Below are positions 11,496-22,649 of a DNA stretch of 64,000 bases, in pieces. A program made the translations under genes and the position numbers. Source of the DNA: Nemertoderma westbladi (Eukaryota; Xenacoelomorpha; Nemertodermatida; Nemertodermatidae); contig JAUCBJ010002471.1 of the NCBI GenBank assembly GCA_032718475.1, forward strand, positions 1-64,000, written 5' to 3'. The first letter of the stretch is position 1; each line of letters begins with the position of its first letter. Below the pieces are notes generated by a model. The model saw nothing but the letters and a program-made list of their open reading frames with translations, searched no databases and was not told the origin of the DNA.

Positions 11496-12668
11496 TGTGG
11501 GGCGAGACACGTAGTCGGCGAGCCTTGGCATACGGTTCATATAGGGCAAATGGGGCATGTCCGTCTGTCTGTCCGTCTGTCTGTCCGTCTGTCTGTCTGG
11601 TAAATCTTTGAACGCGAATTTCTCGGCATCGCTGATTTGAAATTGAACCAAACTTAGTTGGTAAGTAGTAGAGGGAAAGTTTAGAAAATTTGTAAAGTTT
11701 GGTGAAAAATCATGCAGTCTGACGTCAGCTACGACAGATTATGTGGTTTTTAGAAAATGTTAAATTTCTCGCGAACGCCTCATTTTCCAGAGCTGAAATT
11801 TTGGTTGCTTGTAGAGAATCATAAAGTCTATCTTCTACGAAATTGAAAAGTTAAGACATTTAATTGGGGATCGGCTAGAGATTCCGAAGTAATGATATGG
11901 CCTACCGGTACGGTACTGCTGTACTGTACAAGTACGAAATTGCTCATCTGTCTGCAGTTCTCTAGTCTGCCGCTAGAGGGCAAAATATCTCAAAGTGCAA
12001 TTACTGATATTAGCTGAAACATCAGATATGTGCTAGAAGACGTCCGGTGTGTTTGCCGGGCTAGGAATCTCTCCGAAAAGTTACACCTCACCACTATTCC
12101 AGCTAGGTGTAATTCTATAGGACATGCAATAGTGTTAGGCCCTAGAGTAATAAGACAGCTTGCTTATTGTTTATCTCGCAAAATGATTGGCTGAGTACTT
12201 AATGGAGATTCTTTAGAATAAATATAGCTAAATAATTTTGTTGTGACATCGACATGGTATATTAATATTTCAATATCAATACTAAAACGTCATAAGGTAA
12301 GTTATAATATTTCTTATAAATTGGGTCCCCTCCACGCCTAAAATATATTACTTTTAAAACACAAATTTTCTGTTAATACATGCCTGTGAATAATCCTCTG
12401 TGTGCCTTTGGGTTGGGGTGCAGATTAATGGGGGGAAGGGGTTGAAAGCGAGCAACTTTCCCCTCTTATGATTTATTTGCGGTTTGGTTAATTTCTTAAA
12501 TACAGATTTTGTGTTAGAATTGCTCAATTTTAATTTGTATCTCATAACCGAGCCTCGTGCTGCGCGAAGGCCCCACGAACGTGTTACCTTTTTTTTATTT
12601 GTTTATATCTCCAATGTGGCTGAAAAATGCACAGAAAACGATATAGGCCTACTGTACCATCGGCTAGA
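11496..12668. other. Repeat-derived intergenic stretch
   Basis: It opens with a GGGGCGAG...GGCATAC segment shared with the 8430/57830 repeat family. A (GTCCGTCTGTCT)n microsatellite follows at 11560-11600. The part at 12500-12600 is related to 58826-58915 (AGAATTGCTCAATT and CCCCACGAACGTGT are shared). No gene is seen. Confidence 0.5.
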
Positions 12669-13435
12669 GTTCCGTATAGAACTACATTTTTAAAACTTAT
12701 ATCGTTGTTACTATGGCAAAGTTGAAGAGTTGTGTACAACAATAGACAAGTAATATATAGTATTCTAGAACATAAATAAAATAATAAATATTATGTTCTA
12801 GAACATATAGCTAGTTTTTTTTTAAATTTAAATAGTTAGTAAATAAAAAAAAAATTTTTTAGATTTTAAAATCGCTAGTATATTTAAATTAAAATAATAT
12901 ACAATATAAAATAGGCCATATGTTAAAACAAATATTATACATTTAAAATTGATATAAATGAAAGTGTTTTTGAATAGGCCTACAGAATATGTTTTGAATT
13001 AGTTTGTTAATCTATTGGGTATTTGCATTTGATTGCCTTTAATAATTCCTTGTATCCATTCAATTTTCCCTTACGTATGTGACGTCTCGACAAGTATTCG
13101 ATAAGTTTTTCAGATAATTTATCTTGATAGGCATTGCAATCCTTGCATCATGCTCTTGCGTCATAAATTTTTCTAATTTTTAGCCTTAACTTTCTTTTAA
13201 TTGCTTTGAGTTGACCTTTCTTTGTGTATTTCACCATACATTTAAAAAAAAAATTTTTATTACTGTCTCTTTTAAATTTAAAAAAATTACTTGCTATATG
13301 TTCTTGAACACTAATTATTTTATTTTATTTTTGTTCTAGAATAGTGTATATTATATTTTTTTTTTGTTCTAGAACTTTTCACTGTTGCCATGGTAACAAT
13401 GATTTATGTTATAAAAATGTAGTTCTATACGGAAC
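12669..13435. mobile_element. TTCTAGAA-rich inverted-repeat element, copy 2
   Basis: This is the best-preserved copy. Its terminal inverted repeats GTTCCGTATAGAACTACATT and AATGTAGTTCTATACGGAAC are perfect complements over 20 bp. TTCTAGAA boxes lie at 12763, 12796, 13334 and 13367. A perfect X-box-like GTTGCCATGGTAAC is at 13384-13397. The minus strand of 13010-13250 carries the same protein-like remnant as copy 1 (KLIEYLSRRHIRKGKLNGYK and a final AIKCKYP), with a stop and frame breaks. Confidence 0.75.
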
Positions 13436-14595
13436 AGTTACCCAAAATGTGAAAAAACAATAGGGTTGGTGACTCAAAAAAATTTTTTCTATAAACACGT
13501 TCTCATAAATGAAAACCGTTTTTAATTTCATCGAGTTCCAGCTGAGATTGAGGGGTTTATACACCAGCGCGGGAAAATCTTAGTTTAAACGCTCTGATTT
13601 ACTGTTCCACTTTGTCGCTAGGCAACGCTAACAACATTAACTAGCTAACAGCATACTGTTTACTATTGTACGATGTAGGCTAATTTTACAGTAGTTATAA
13701 AGATTACGATTTTTATATTATTAGTTTGACACAGCAATGTGTCCATTGTTTAAGATTATTTTTATTCGTTTGTAGCGTCACTGTAAGGGGTTGTCCTACC
13801 TAGTATTATATATAGGCCTACTGTAATTACGAATTTTAAAAGGGTACAAGTTTTGGACCTTATTCTTTCTGTAAAAATGCTAATAAACCATCTCCACAGT
13901 TTTTTAAACCTGAAATTTCACATCGGATTTAAACGCATTTATGATAACATCACAGTGTATTGCGATTATGTTCTAAAACAATTGGAGAGGGGTGCCTCCC
14001 TTCCAAGTGGGCCCAAACCTCCCACCGGCTTAATGCGGCCCTGGGCCTAGTAGAAAAACATTATCTATACATGTATAATGTCCACGAAATTCATTCTGAT
14101 TCTATTCATGATAGAATGATAGCAATTTACCACTGCCGATTCCATGTGTTTTGTAAAAATAACTATCCGCTTATTTATAAATTTAAAAATGTTGTTCTAG
14201 AGTTTTCTTTTCCAGTGAACGTAAACTTTTCCAGTGCTTTTGTACGCAATTTTATTGCAATTCATTGTGAATCAGACGAAATTTCAGTAACAGCAGCATA
14301 ATTTATATAATAAATTGAGCGTTGGCCATAACAATATAGCTCGAAGCCTGTTTGGGTACAGCGTTAGAGTACAGCTATGGCTGTAGCGCATTACTCATGT
14401 TCGAAGAACACGACTTACCGAAATTTTGTCACATCAGATTCAATGCTATTATACGGGCAGTTGCATTGGCTAAACTATTAATGTTCGGGTCGGGTACAGT
14501 ATGATTTAATATTATACAGTAACTAGTGTTAGTGTAGGGCCTGCGCCTACTGTGCTTATTGTACTTTATATATTATATTAAATATTATGGCTAGA
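13436..14595. other. Intergenic, no gene recognised
   Basis: AT-rich spacer between element copies 2 and 3. Open frames at 13853-14050 and 13960-14301 overlap each other and show no motifs. Confidence 0.45.
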
Positions 14596-15076
14596 GTTCC
14601 GTATCGCATTTTGATATTTTTATATTAATTAATGAAATGATGTAGTTTTTGCATAGTACTGTAATATCACCACTGACTTCATAGCAACATTTAGTAGATA
14701 TGTTTTTTATGGTAGCTAATGTTTTTTTTACTAGCTAGTATTGTGAAGTATTGGATTGTATTGTGTATATGTGAAAACATTGATATTTCCTGTTTAAACA
14801 GTTGCAAAATATATTAGAGCCAAAAAATATTGAGGATATTGTAGCAGTTTACTTTTTTTGCATGGTAACAGTGATTTATGTTTAAAAAAATGTAGTTTTT
14901 TTTAATTACTAGCCATTTTAAATTTGAAAAATGACTAGCTATATTTTCTAGAACATTATATTTTTATTTTATTTATGTTCTAGAACTGTGTATAATAATT
15001 ATATTTTGTTCTAGAACAATACAATGTTGCCATGGTAACAATGATTTATTTTATAAAAATGCGACTTCATCGGAAC
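14596..15076. mobile_element. TTCTAGAA-rich inverted-repeat element, copy 3 (internally rearranged)
   Basis: It starts GTTCCGTATCGCATTTT and ends CGACTTCATCGGAAC, and both ends have the same neighbours as copy 2 (GGCTAGA before, TGTTACC after). It keeps TTCTAGAA at 14946, 14978 and 15009, and the X-box-like GTTGCCATGGTAAC at 15026-15039. The protein-like remnant of copies 1 and 2 is missing. Confidence 0.65.
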
Positions 15077-16176
15077 TGTTACCAATTTTATATTTTACGT
15101 ACCTTCCATTTACGTGTCTCGTGCTTCGCGCATCATTTTATATTTTTTCCTTTCATGTGTTAATTACGTTCCTTTTTTTCTTTGTGCACTACTGTAGTAC
15201 TATCTCGTCTAACCAATTATATTTAATCTCGAATCTCCAGGGTCTCCCTAATACTTCCCCTCTCAAAGGTAATACCTTCTCTGGTTATACTGTACTTAAT
15301 ACCGTCACCTTCAAGGCAGAACCCTTTAAGTCGATTTTTTTCTATTCTTTGATTTTCATGCTTTTGACTTTTTGAGTATTTCTATATCGGCTTTTTCGTC
15401 TGGCACAAAGAACCCCGTATCTTTTCAACCAGCTATTTTTATGTTATAAGCGAATGACAGTTCCCCGTAACTTATGCCCACTTCGAGGCAGAACCCCACA
15501 AAAAACCTTGGCTGAGTACTTCTTTAATAAAATGTATCGATAGGAAGGATCGCTTATTTCGGATATACGCGTCCAAACGTACCTTAGAAAATCATAATCA
15601 TTACAACATATATCGTAATAAATCGACGCAAATTTTACGTCCTGATCCATCATCAATTTCAAATAGTTTTAACAATTATTTTACTACGATAGGATCGTCC
15701 CTCGCCAGTACCTCGATCCCGCAGTTGTCCAACACGGCATATCCGTTACAATAGACCTAACTCATTCGTGTTGGTTGAAACATCTCCAATAGAAATACAA
15801 TATCTCTTACTACAATTATTAAGCGACAACACTTCGACTAATGACAAATTCCCTATACAATTAATAGGGTAAGCGACTCGAAAAATTTTATTCGAGTTTT
15901 TGTTGATTTCATATATAAGAGCATGTGAAAAAACACCAGAGAGAAATTTTGACTTCAAAAAATTAATATTGGCTGATTTTACTAACTAGTTTAAATACAA
16001 GCTACAGGGGGACCTTTAATAAATTATAGGGGCCTAATGGAAGGAGTAAATTTCCGCTCCCATAAATATTTTTGGGATTTGAATAAATTGTTAATATTCT
16101 ACAATTTATTATTAATGCATAAACGGACACGAATTAATAAAATATCCCATTCAATTTTATTGTTCTTTCTGCTAAG
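15077..16176. other. Intergenic, no gene recognised
   Basis: AT-rich sequence. The segment near 15250-15330 (AATACCTTCTC, then ACCTTCAAGGCAGAACCC) is related to 27190-27280 in partly inverted order, so it is a dispersed repeat. No coding region is supported. Confidence 0.45.
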
Positions 16177-16619
16177 CCATGCTTCCCATATCTACACCTG
16201 AGGATGGAGACGAGTATCTCAAGCAGACCTGGCTGATGATGATACAGTTGCTGTCGAACCGGTTCGCGACGCATTTCGAGCGATATTACCTCCCAACGCT
16301 GCAGCTCTGAACCTAATGGTTTGCGCAGCAAGAAATAGTGAGCGCCGGAGACATGGTTGTTATTGTAGACTCAGACCTTCCTCGTAAGAGATGGCAGATA
16401 ATTCGAATTACCAAGACTCATACATCTGATGATAGTTTGGTAAGATCAGTAGAACTCGTAGTTATGAGACGCAATCACAAGAAGAAGGGAATTGTCTTCA
16501 AGTCTCAACAACTAAATCGCCTGATTGGTCGTCTGTGTCTATTGGAACGAGACCGAGAATTATCCGGAAATTTTGGTAGACAGGAAACTGTTCCAACGAC
16601 CACCTCCCAGCTTCATTAG
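16177..16619 (+). pseudogene. BEL/Pao-type retroelement fragment (integrase C-terminal region, DUF5641-like)
   Basis: The translation runs from a WLMMIQLLSNRF block through FERYYLPTLQ and WFAQQEIVSAGDMVVIVD to DLPRKRWQIIRI. It ends with LVRSVELVV and RLCLLERDRE. This spacing (YLP.LQ, GD.V...D..LPR..W, VRSV, LCLLE) is that of the domain after the integrase core of BEL/Pao-like retroelements. One stop lies between the first and second halves (near 16309). Reverse transcriptase, protease and LTRs are not seen here. Confidence 0.62.
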
Positions 16620-16654
16620 CTGCCTAAACAGTAGATTATATTAACTCATCTATA

Positions 16655-16745
16655 GTAGATAAAATAATCTAAAAGCAAAAACCATTTAAAACCAGCAAGA
16701 TAAGTACTTACGATAAAATAATCTAAAAACAAAAACCATTTAAAA
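16655..16745. repeat. Direct repeat, two copies
   Basis: GATAAAATAATCTAAAAGCA and the following AAAACCATTTAAAA occur twice, about 50 bp apart. Confidence 0.6.
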
Positions 16746-16848
16746 TGATGCAGCTATGGCACCTACTACCATAGAACTTTGGTACTCAGCGGACTGACCT
16801 CACCAACTCTATAAGTCTGGTACTCTGTACTTTCCTTGGTGCCTTTCC

Positions 16849-18690
16849 TTATAAATCTATAAAACCTATAAATTTCAATGCCATGACTTTATGATGTCCC
16901 TCTAAATATTCAATGAGAAAATGAAGTTTTTTGCTGTTGGATAAGACCGAGTTTTGGATATTATCCTTATAATATTTGTTAAATGGTAACCACTTCATTT
17001 CGTCTCTAATGGATTTTATAACTTCTCCCATGGATACTGCTTGTTTCGCTTCGATTCTGGCCATCTGTCGGGTGAAACTCTCTTGAGCTAATGTGCTATT
17101 AAATAAGGAGTTATCCGAATATGAAGTAGGACTGGGAGGAACATTATATGTAGATTTGTTGTCTATTTGTTGTATAATCCATGGGTGTCCCAGGATCTTT
17201 ATCCGTATATATGCGTTTAGGCTCTAACCCTTGAGCAGTAGAAAGTTTTACCCAAGGTGGTTTCAATATTGTTACAGGTGGGGGTATACCTTTCTGTATA
17301 TTAGCTAGCCTATCACTATCTAAAGCTATCTGCTGTTTTACTTCTTTCAGCGCTGATTTCTGCTCCCTTACTGTAGCTTTTAAATATTTTATGGTACTTT
17401 CCAAGTATCTCAACTGTTCTACAGTCGGTTCCCTAATTTAATTTGACTTCCTACTTCCCTCTGCTTGTCCGCGAGATGCAGCTCTAGTTTGTGCATCTCT
17501 CACACATAACACTCTGGCTCCCTGGGGGCGGGGGGCGGGGGGAGTATCAGCCCCATTCCCAGCCACTGCTGATATTACAGCTCCACAGATAGGAGTTGGC
17601 CGCCCGAGGGAAGCCACAAGGGACAATCCTCTACCGAAGGAAACCCTTTGTGAAGAAGGATTCACTATACTGGATAGATGGTACCTATTACTCTGTTTCG
17701 ACAGGGGAGGTACTTCAGACTGTTGATTGGAAGCTAAGTTAGGACCTACTGTGGTCTCTCTACTGTACAGATCGGGTGCGGTCAGAACCCTGTTTTATAT
17801 CTACGGGAGTTTTGCAAATTGGATCTCTCTGAGAGAGTTACTTTCAGGCTTATCCACTATGGTAGGCAGACCATAGGATTTAATTTCAGTTGGTGCCGCG
17901 TTGCTTGAAGTTATGTCACAGCTTGCGATGTCATGGCGCGACGGTGGAGGCAAATTTGGGAGTTTTTGCCCTCTAGGTGCTCTTTTACACCCATTTATGC
18001 TGGATCGGTAACTATAATCATCAGACTCGGTAGCAATACTTTCGTCAGAAGAAGTATAGAATCCTTGTGTCTTTGGTGAGGCATGACTCACGGACCAAGC
18101 TTTGAGTACTTCCATCCGTTTTTTCTCTAATTCTTGTCATTCTTTCAGGGCTTCCATTTCCAGCTCTGCGGACTCGGCTTCTCTCTTTGCTTTTATTGCT
18201 CGTTCCACTGCCTGTCTATCTCTTTCTGTGAGAAAATGTTGTGTCAGTCGACTCTCCAGAATCGAATTGAGGGTCGAGCTTGTCCTCCCAGGTGAGGGTG
18301 GCTAGGGTTCTAGAGGCCACTCTCTGAAACCATTGATTCACTGCAGTGTGTAGATACTTTTCCTGGACTCGCAATGCAGCCTCTCTAAAGGCTGACAACA
18401 TTAATTGAATTCTCAGTATACATTCCGGGATGTGATGGAACAATTGAGCTCCCTCGCTCTGTTGGGTTAGAAGCTCCTCGAAACAGCTGAGTCTCTATAT
18501 CTCCCAAGGAGTTAAAAAACCCTTGAGTGTAACCTGCTGCTGAGCGCTTCCATACTGTCGGGTCAGTGTTGTCTCTGGGCACGCGCATATTATGTAAATC
18601 ATTCCAGCTGGTTTGTCCTAAACCTAGTGATTCTCCCAGACTGAGGAAGTTATATGGCTGCTGTATTATTCCTTCCAACTCCTCATTGGA
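16849..18690 (-). pseudogene. Gag-like remnant of a BEL/Pao-type retroelement
   Basis: Minus-strand pieces read as one broken protein. The first contains a FREAALRVQEKYL helix. Next is a charged coiled coil (ERDRQAVERAIKAKREAESA, then an in-frame stop, then ELEKKRMEVLKAW). After this come Ser/Pro-rich disordered linkers, a second coiled coil (KYLKATVREQKSALKEVKQQ) and a final MKWLPFNKYYKDN...KKLHFLIEYLEG...ALKFIGF block. That last block has the shape of the DUF1759/gag region of BEL/Pao elements. Frameshifts and stops separate the pieces. The similarity is by pattern only. It points head-on towards the plus-strand integrase fragment, so the two are not one intact provirus. Confidence 0.45.
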
Positions 18691-20278
18691 GAAGCCAGCA
18701 TAATCCAGTTTACGAGTGGGTTTACCTCAGGCTACGTCTGTTAGATGTTCATCTATAGCCTCCAGTGACTAAGCCAACAGGCCGCTTGGTAGTTGGAGTA
18801 AAGGATGTTGGTAGGTTTCCACAGGTGTTAGAGGTGCCGCGATCGATTGCATGATGAGGATGGACTTCAGTAACGAGTTGTTCACCTATACTAGGATCCA
18901 GCTGGCTATCTCTACCGTACTGGGGTTTCTACTAGCATTGCTGCGGTTCTCGGGTACAGGCAGTGCAGGCAGAATTATGCTGGAAGTAAACTGCCTTCCA
19001 CCTAGCTAGGCCGTCCTCCAAAGAAGTCTGGAGTTTGGTTTTAACACCACCGGAAGATCTGACCATCTTTTCCTTAGTGGCTTTGTCTCATTTAACTTGT
19101 GCCCTAGTACCTATGTATAATTGATGTGTGGTGGCCTACCACCTTAGGATCCTTAATTTTAATCTCCCTGGTCTTGGGAGACTTTCTTACCAGTAGGGGG
19201 CATTCATATAGGCTCATCACTCGTACTGACTGAACTACCATAAGGGTTATAGGCCTAGCCATTTTGATCCAGTATGCTGTCAGAAAGATTCAGATTTTTG
19301 TCAAACATGTTTACGTTATTTGTGAACTATCTGCCTACTGATATTAGAAACAATAATAACAGTCTACTGTAGTAAATAATTATGGTTCAAACTGGTAGGC
19401 CTATACAGCTATACCAATACTAATTAAATTAAACTGATAATTTCAATCTCAGTTTGAATGTCAAAATTAATTTTCATATACTGTTGTTACAAATATATTA
19501 CAACAGTATGGGTAACGGTATACATGCTAGTTAGAATGGTATAGATATACCAGTAATAACAGTAGGCCTATGGAATCAACTATAATACCAGTATAATAAA
19601 CTGGTATATAATTGTGATGGGCACAATTATATACAATTATAATAGGCCTGGGTGGCCTATATAATATGCAGGGTTAAATCAATGTCACTATATAATAATA
19701 TATCTAAGTTACTTAAACTACTATTACATACGTAGGTACTATTCGGAGTGAGATTATAACAATCTCTAACATAAATTCTAACAATAGTTACAATTACAAT
19801 ATTAGGGTAATTTTCCAAGAGATTTATTAATACCCTGAATATTTAAGAATTTCTGGGCTGACAGGGGGACTTGGGAATTCATGAAACCAAATAAGGTGCG
19901 TATTCAATGATTCAGGCTGTCCAAACAAGTAAAATACCACCGTCTGACGTCTTACAGTGCTTCTGTGCCCCAGGTTGTTACATGTCTGGAAATTAATAGT
20001 TCCCAGTAATGCACTAGCAATGTGCCAGAATCTAGACCCTTGGTTAGATACAGATACTTGTATAAAATGCAGTTATATATACCCGAATAATTCGACAAAC
20101 CCTAGCATCTGCAGGAATGTCCATTGTCCAACGTATTGGTCTTACCACCTACATTGCCAAGTGACAGTTGAACCTATTCCTAGCGGCCCTATATACTATG
20201 GCACTAGTTTGATATGGGCCACCCAATTTGGAAATTTTACAAACACACCTAAATAACTATATATCTTAGTAAATTTGA
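18691..20278. other. Intergenic, possible extension of the gag-like remnant
   Basis: The 18700-19260 part has higher GC than its surroundings and short minus-strand open pieces. It may be the upstream end of the retroelement, but no motif proves it. From 19260 the sequence is AT-rich, with ACTGGTATA/TATACCAGT-type words and no gene. Confidence 0.35.
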
Positions 20279-21065
20279 TTCTAGAACACATTTATTATTT
20301 CCGAGTATAATTGTGATATTGTTATGCTTTACTATATGCATAGCTAATGATGCCAAAGCGACATTCAGTGAAACGCTATTATCCAAATGAACCAAACATT
20401 GTTGAATTGTGCCTTGCATTGGTTACTGAATTTGCAGCAATTGAGTTTGCCCACAAATACGGCCTTTTACCAACTAAGAATCTAAGCAATGAGCATTCAT
20501 GTGAGCAATGTGGTGAGCCATGTCAACTGTATGTTTTGAATAAATATGGAATACCACGTCTCAACTTGCAATGCAAGAATAAGCACAGGAAATCTGCAAG
20601 ATCTGGTTCCTGGTTTGGTAGATCAAAGCTACTAATTTGCCAAATTATATTTATAACATGCATATTCTTGTATGAGTTGACTTGGAATAATACCTTAAGG
20701 ATGTTTGATGGTATTCTTGCCCATTCCAAAGAAACATTAACTGATTGGCACAGCTATGGGGATGGGGAGAGTGTTCAAATCGACGAGTCCTATTTCGGTA
20801 GTCGGAGGAAGTTTAACAGAGGCCGTAAGCTGCCTGGTGACAAATATAAAATACCACCTGCACGAAATAATTACGGGAAGCAAGTGAATGGACCATGGGT
20901 GTTTGGAATAGTATGGAGAAAGCCAGATGGAGTGAATGATATAAAGCTATTTATTGTCCAACGCCGCAATATGAAAACATTGCGGCCAATAGTGGAGGCA
21001 AATGTAAAAGGCGGAACCTTAATTATGTCAGACGTGTGGGTAGCCTACTGTGGGACTACAGTTGG

Positions 21066-22326
21066 GATCTAGGACACTTCCCCCCCGGACACTTCCCCCC
21101 CGGACACTTCCCCCCCGGACACTTCCCCCCCGGACACTTCCCCCCAGCCCAAGTAGGACACTTCCCCCCCGGACACTTCCCCCCCCGGACACTTGCCCCC
21201 CGGACACTTCCCCCCCAGTTAAAGTGTTAAATTAATCTGGGTGCATCAAAGCAATAAACAAAAGTTAAAGATGGTTACAGGACAAGTTGTATCTAGACAA
21301 GTTTTTTCAAAATTATAAAAGAAACATTTTTATAGTCAAATTTTGTTTGTTTTTCTTTTAATTCCTTTAATTCTTTTAATTTCTTTTAATTGGGGGCTGC
21401 AGCCCCCAAACCCCCGCTTCTTTTGTTGGGGGCTACCGCCCCCAAACCCCCGCTTCTTTTCTTGGGGGCTGCCGCCCCCAAAACCCCGCTTATTTTCTTG
21501 GGGGTTATCGCCCCCAAACCCCGGCATTTCCCTGAGTGCCCGTGGTGAAAGACTTAGACTACTTTGAAATAATTAATTCATGTTTGTATCATCAGATAAT
21601 AAATTGACTAAGCCTAAAGTAGGAGCTGTATTGAATGTTAACCAATTTAATATATAAATTACTACAATATTATATAATTCAACAAAATCCTATTAAAAAT
21701 ATTGCATGTAACCAGGAAATTTAATATGTAGTGTGTATAATATCTATATAGTATGTATAGTAGTAATATGTATATCAATATGTAATGCTGAACACAGAAT
21801 ACAGGTCGACGCATGTCGATTTTACCCTGGAGAGGTATAATTTTGATTGCAACAATAATATTCATCCCCATCTGATACATTTTGAAGAAGACTATTACAT
21901 AATAATACCTATAATTAAAACAATTAATTATTATAATTCTATAGTTAATAAAAACAGTATATCATTCCGGGGATGGAATTTATAGGTCATCTAATATAAG
22001 TAATTGTTTAAAGATTAGCAAACAATACGATGTAATTGCATTGATAAAACCCATAAATAAAACTTGGATATAAAATGTAAAATCGGGATGTAAAAGATCA
22101 CTTTCTGAGCTACGAAAGGAAAATTGGATACAACTTGTCTGGATATAAGCGGTCCGTTTACCTTACAAAATGAAAAATACGAATGTGCGAAGTTAAGAAC
22201 AGTCGGGGGGGAAGTGTCCGCGGGGGGGAAGTGTCTGGGGGGGAAGTGTCCGGGGGGGAAGTGTCCTACTTGAGCGGAGGGGAACTGTCCGGGGGGGAAG
22301 TGTCCGGGGGGGAAGTGTCCGAACAC
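21066..22326. mobile_element. Foldback element A with tandem GGACACTTCCCCCCC inverted repeats
   Basis: The left end is a tandem array of GGACACTTCCCCCCC units (21072-21225). The right end is the inverted array GGGGGGGAAGTGTCC (22203-22320). The element is flanked by the 10-bp direct repeat CTACAGTTGG (21056-21065 and 22327-22336), and one copy of it completes the Merlin transposase reading. Both arrays contain a similar odd unit (CAGCCCAAGTAGGACAC left, GTCCTACTTGAGCGG right), showing they are true inverted copies. The interior is AT-rich with a C/G-rich minisatellite and no transposase. Architecture and a 9-10-bp duplication match foldback elements of the Mutator/P type. Confidence 0.85.
21385..21530 (+). 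repeat. Minisatellite, unit of about 43 bp (GGGGGCTGCCGCCCCCAAAC)
   Basis: Four units of TTGGGGGCT(G/A)CCGCCCCCAAAC followed by CCCGCTTCTTTTC lie in the interior of foldback element A. Each unit contains a GGGGGC..GCCCCC hairpin. ORFs through it on either strand are repeat artefacts. Confidence 0.85.
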
Positions 22327-22649
22327 CTACAGTTGGTATCACGAACACCAAACGTCCTTAGAAATCGATTGATGGCAGCGGAACATACAAACATCAATGC
22401 ATAAACCATAGCAAAAAAGGGAAAGGCCGATTCGTCGATTCGAAAAAGGGAAAGGCCCATATCATATCAAAGGCCAACACTCAATGCATAGAATGTATCT
22501 GGGGACAAGCCAAACTAAATATACTGAGAAAAAAAAGAGGTCTTAAGAAAACTACGTTGGAGGGACATTTGGCCGAATTCCGGTGGAGGAATATGCATAA
22601 GAACAGATTCATAGATTTGCTTGAACTCATTAAACAAGAGTACAACTAA

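Larger units (their letters stand above)
20347..22649 (+). pseudogene. Merlin/IS1595-type (ISXO2-like) DDE transposase, split by an insertion
   Basis: The first part (20347-21065) encodes an N-terminal zinc-ribbon-like module (CEQCGEPC...LQCKNKH, residues 52-80). It is followed by the DDE core: VQIDESYFGSRRK (first catalytic Asp, residue 146), GPWVFGIVWR, LFIVQRRNMKTLRPIV and IMSDVW (second Asp, residue 229). Reading then enters the foldback element and stops. The rest resumes at 22337-22649 with CIECIWGQAKLN (third acidic residue) and HLAEFRWRN, ending KQEYN and a TAA at 22647. Stops and a frameshift in 22337-22440 show decay. Motif order and the EF.WR box identify the Merlin superfamily, the eukaryotic relatives of IS1016/IS1595. 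Terminal inverted repeats were not located. Confidence 0.82.

Noticed and set aside
21036-21567. Pro/Gly-rich repeat ORFs
   Set aside because: They come from the foldback arrays and the C-rich minisatellite inside the element.
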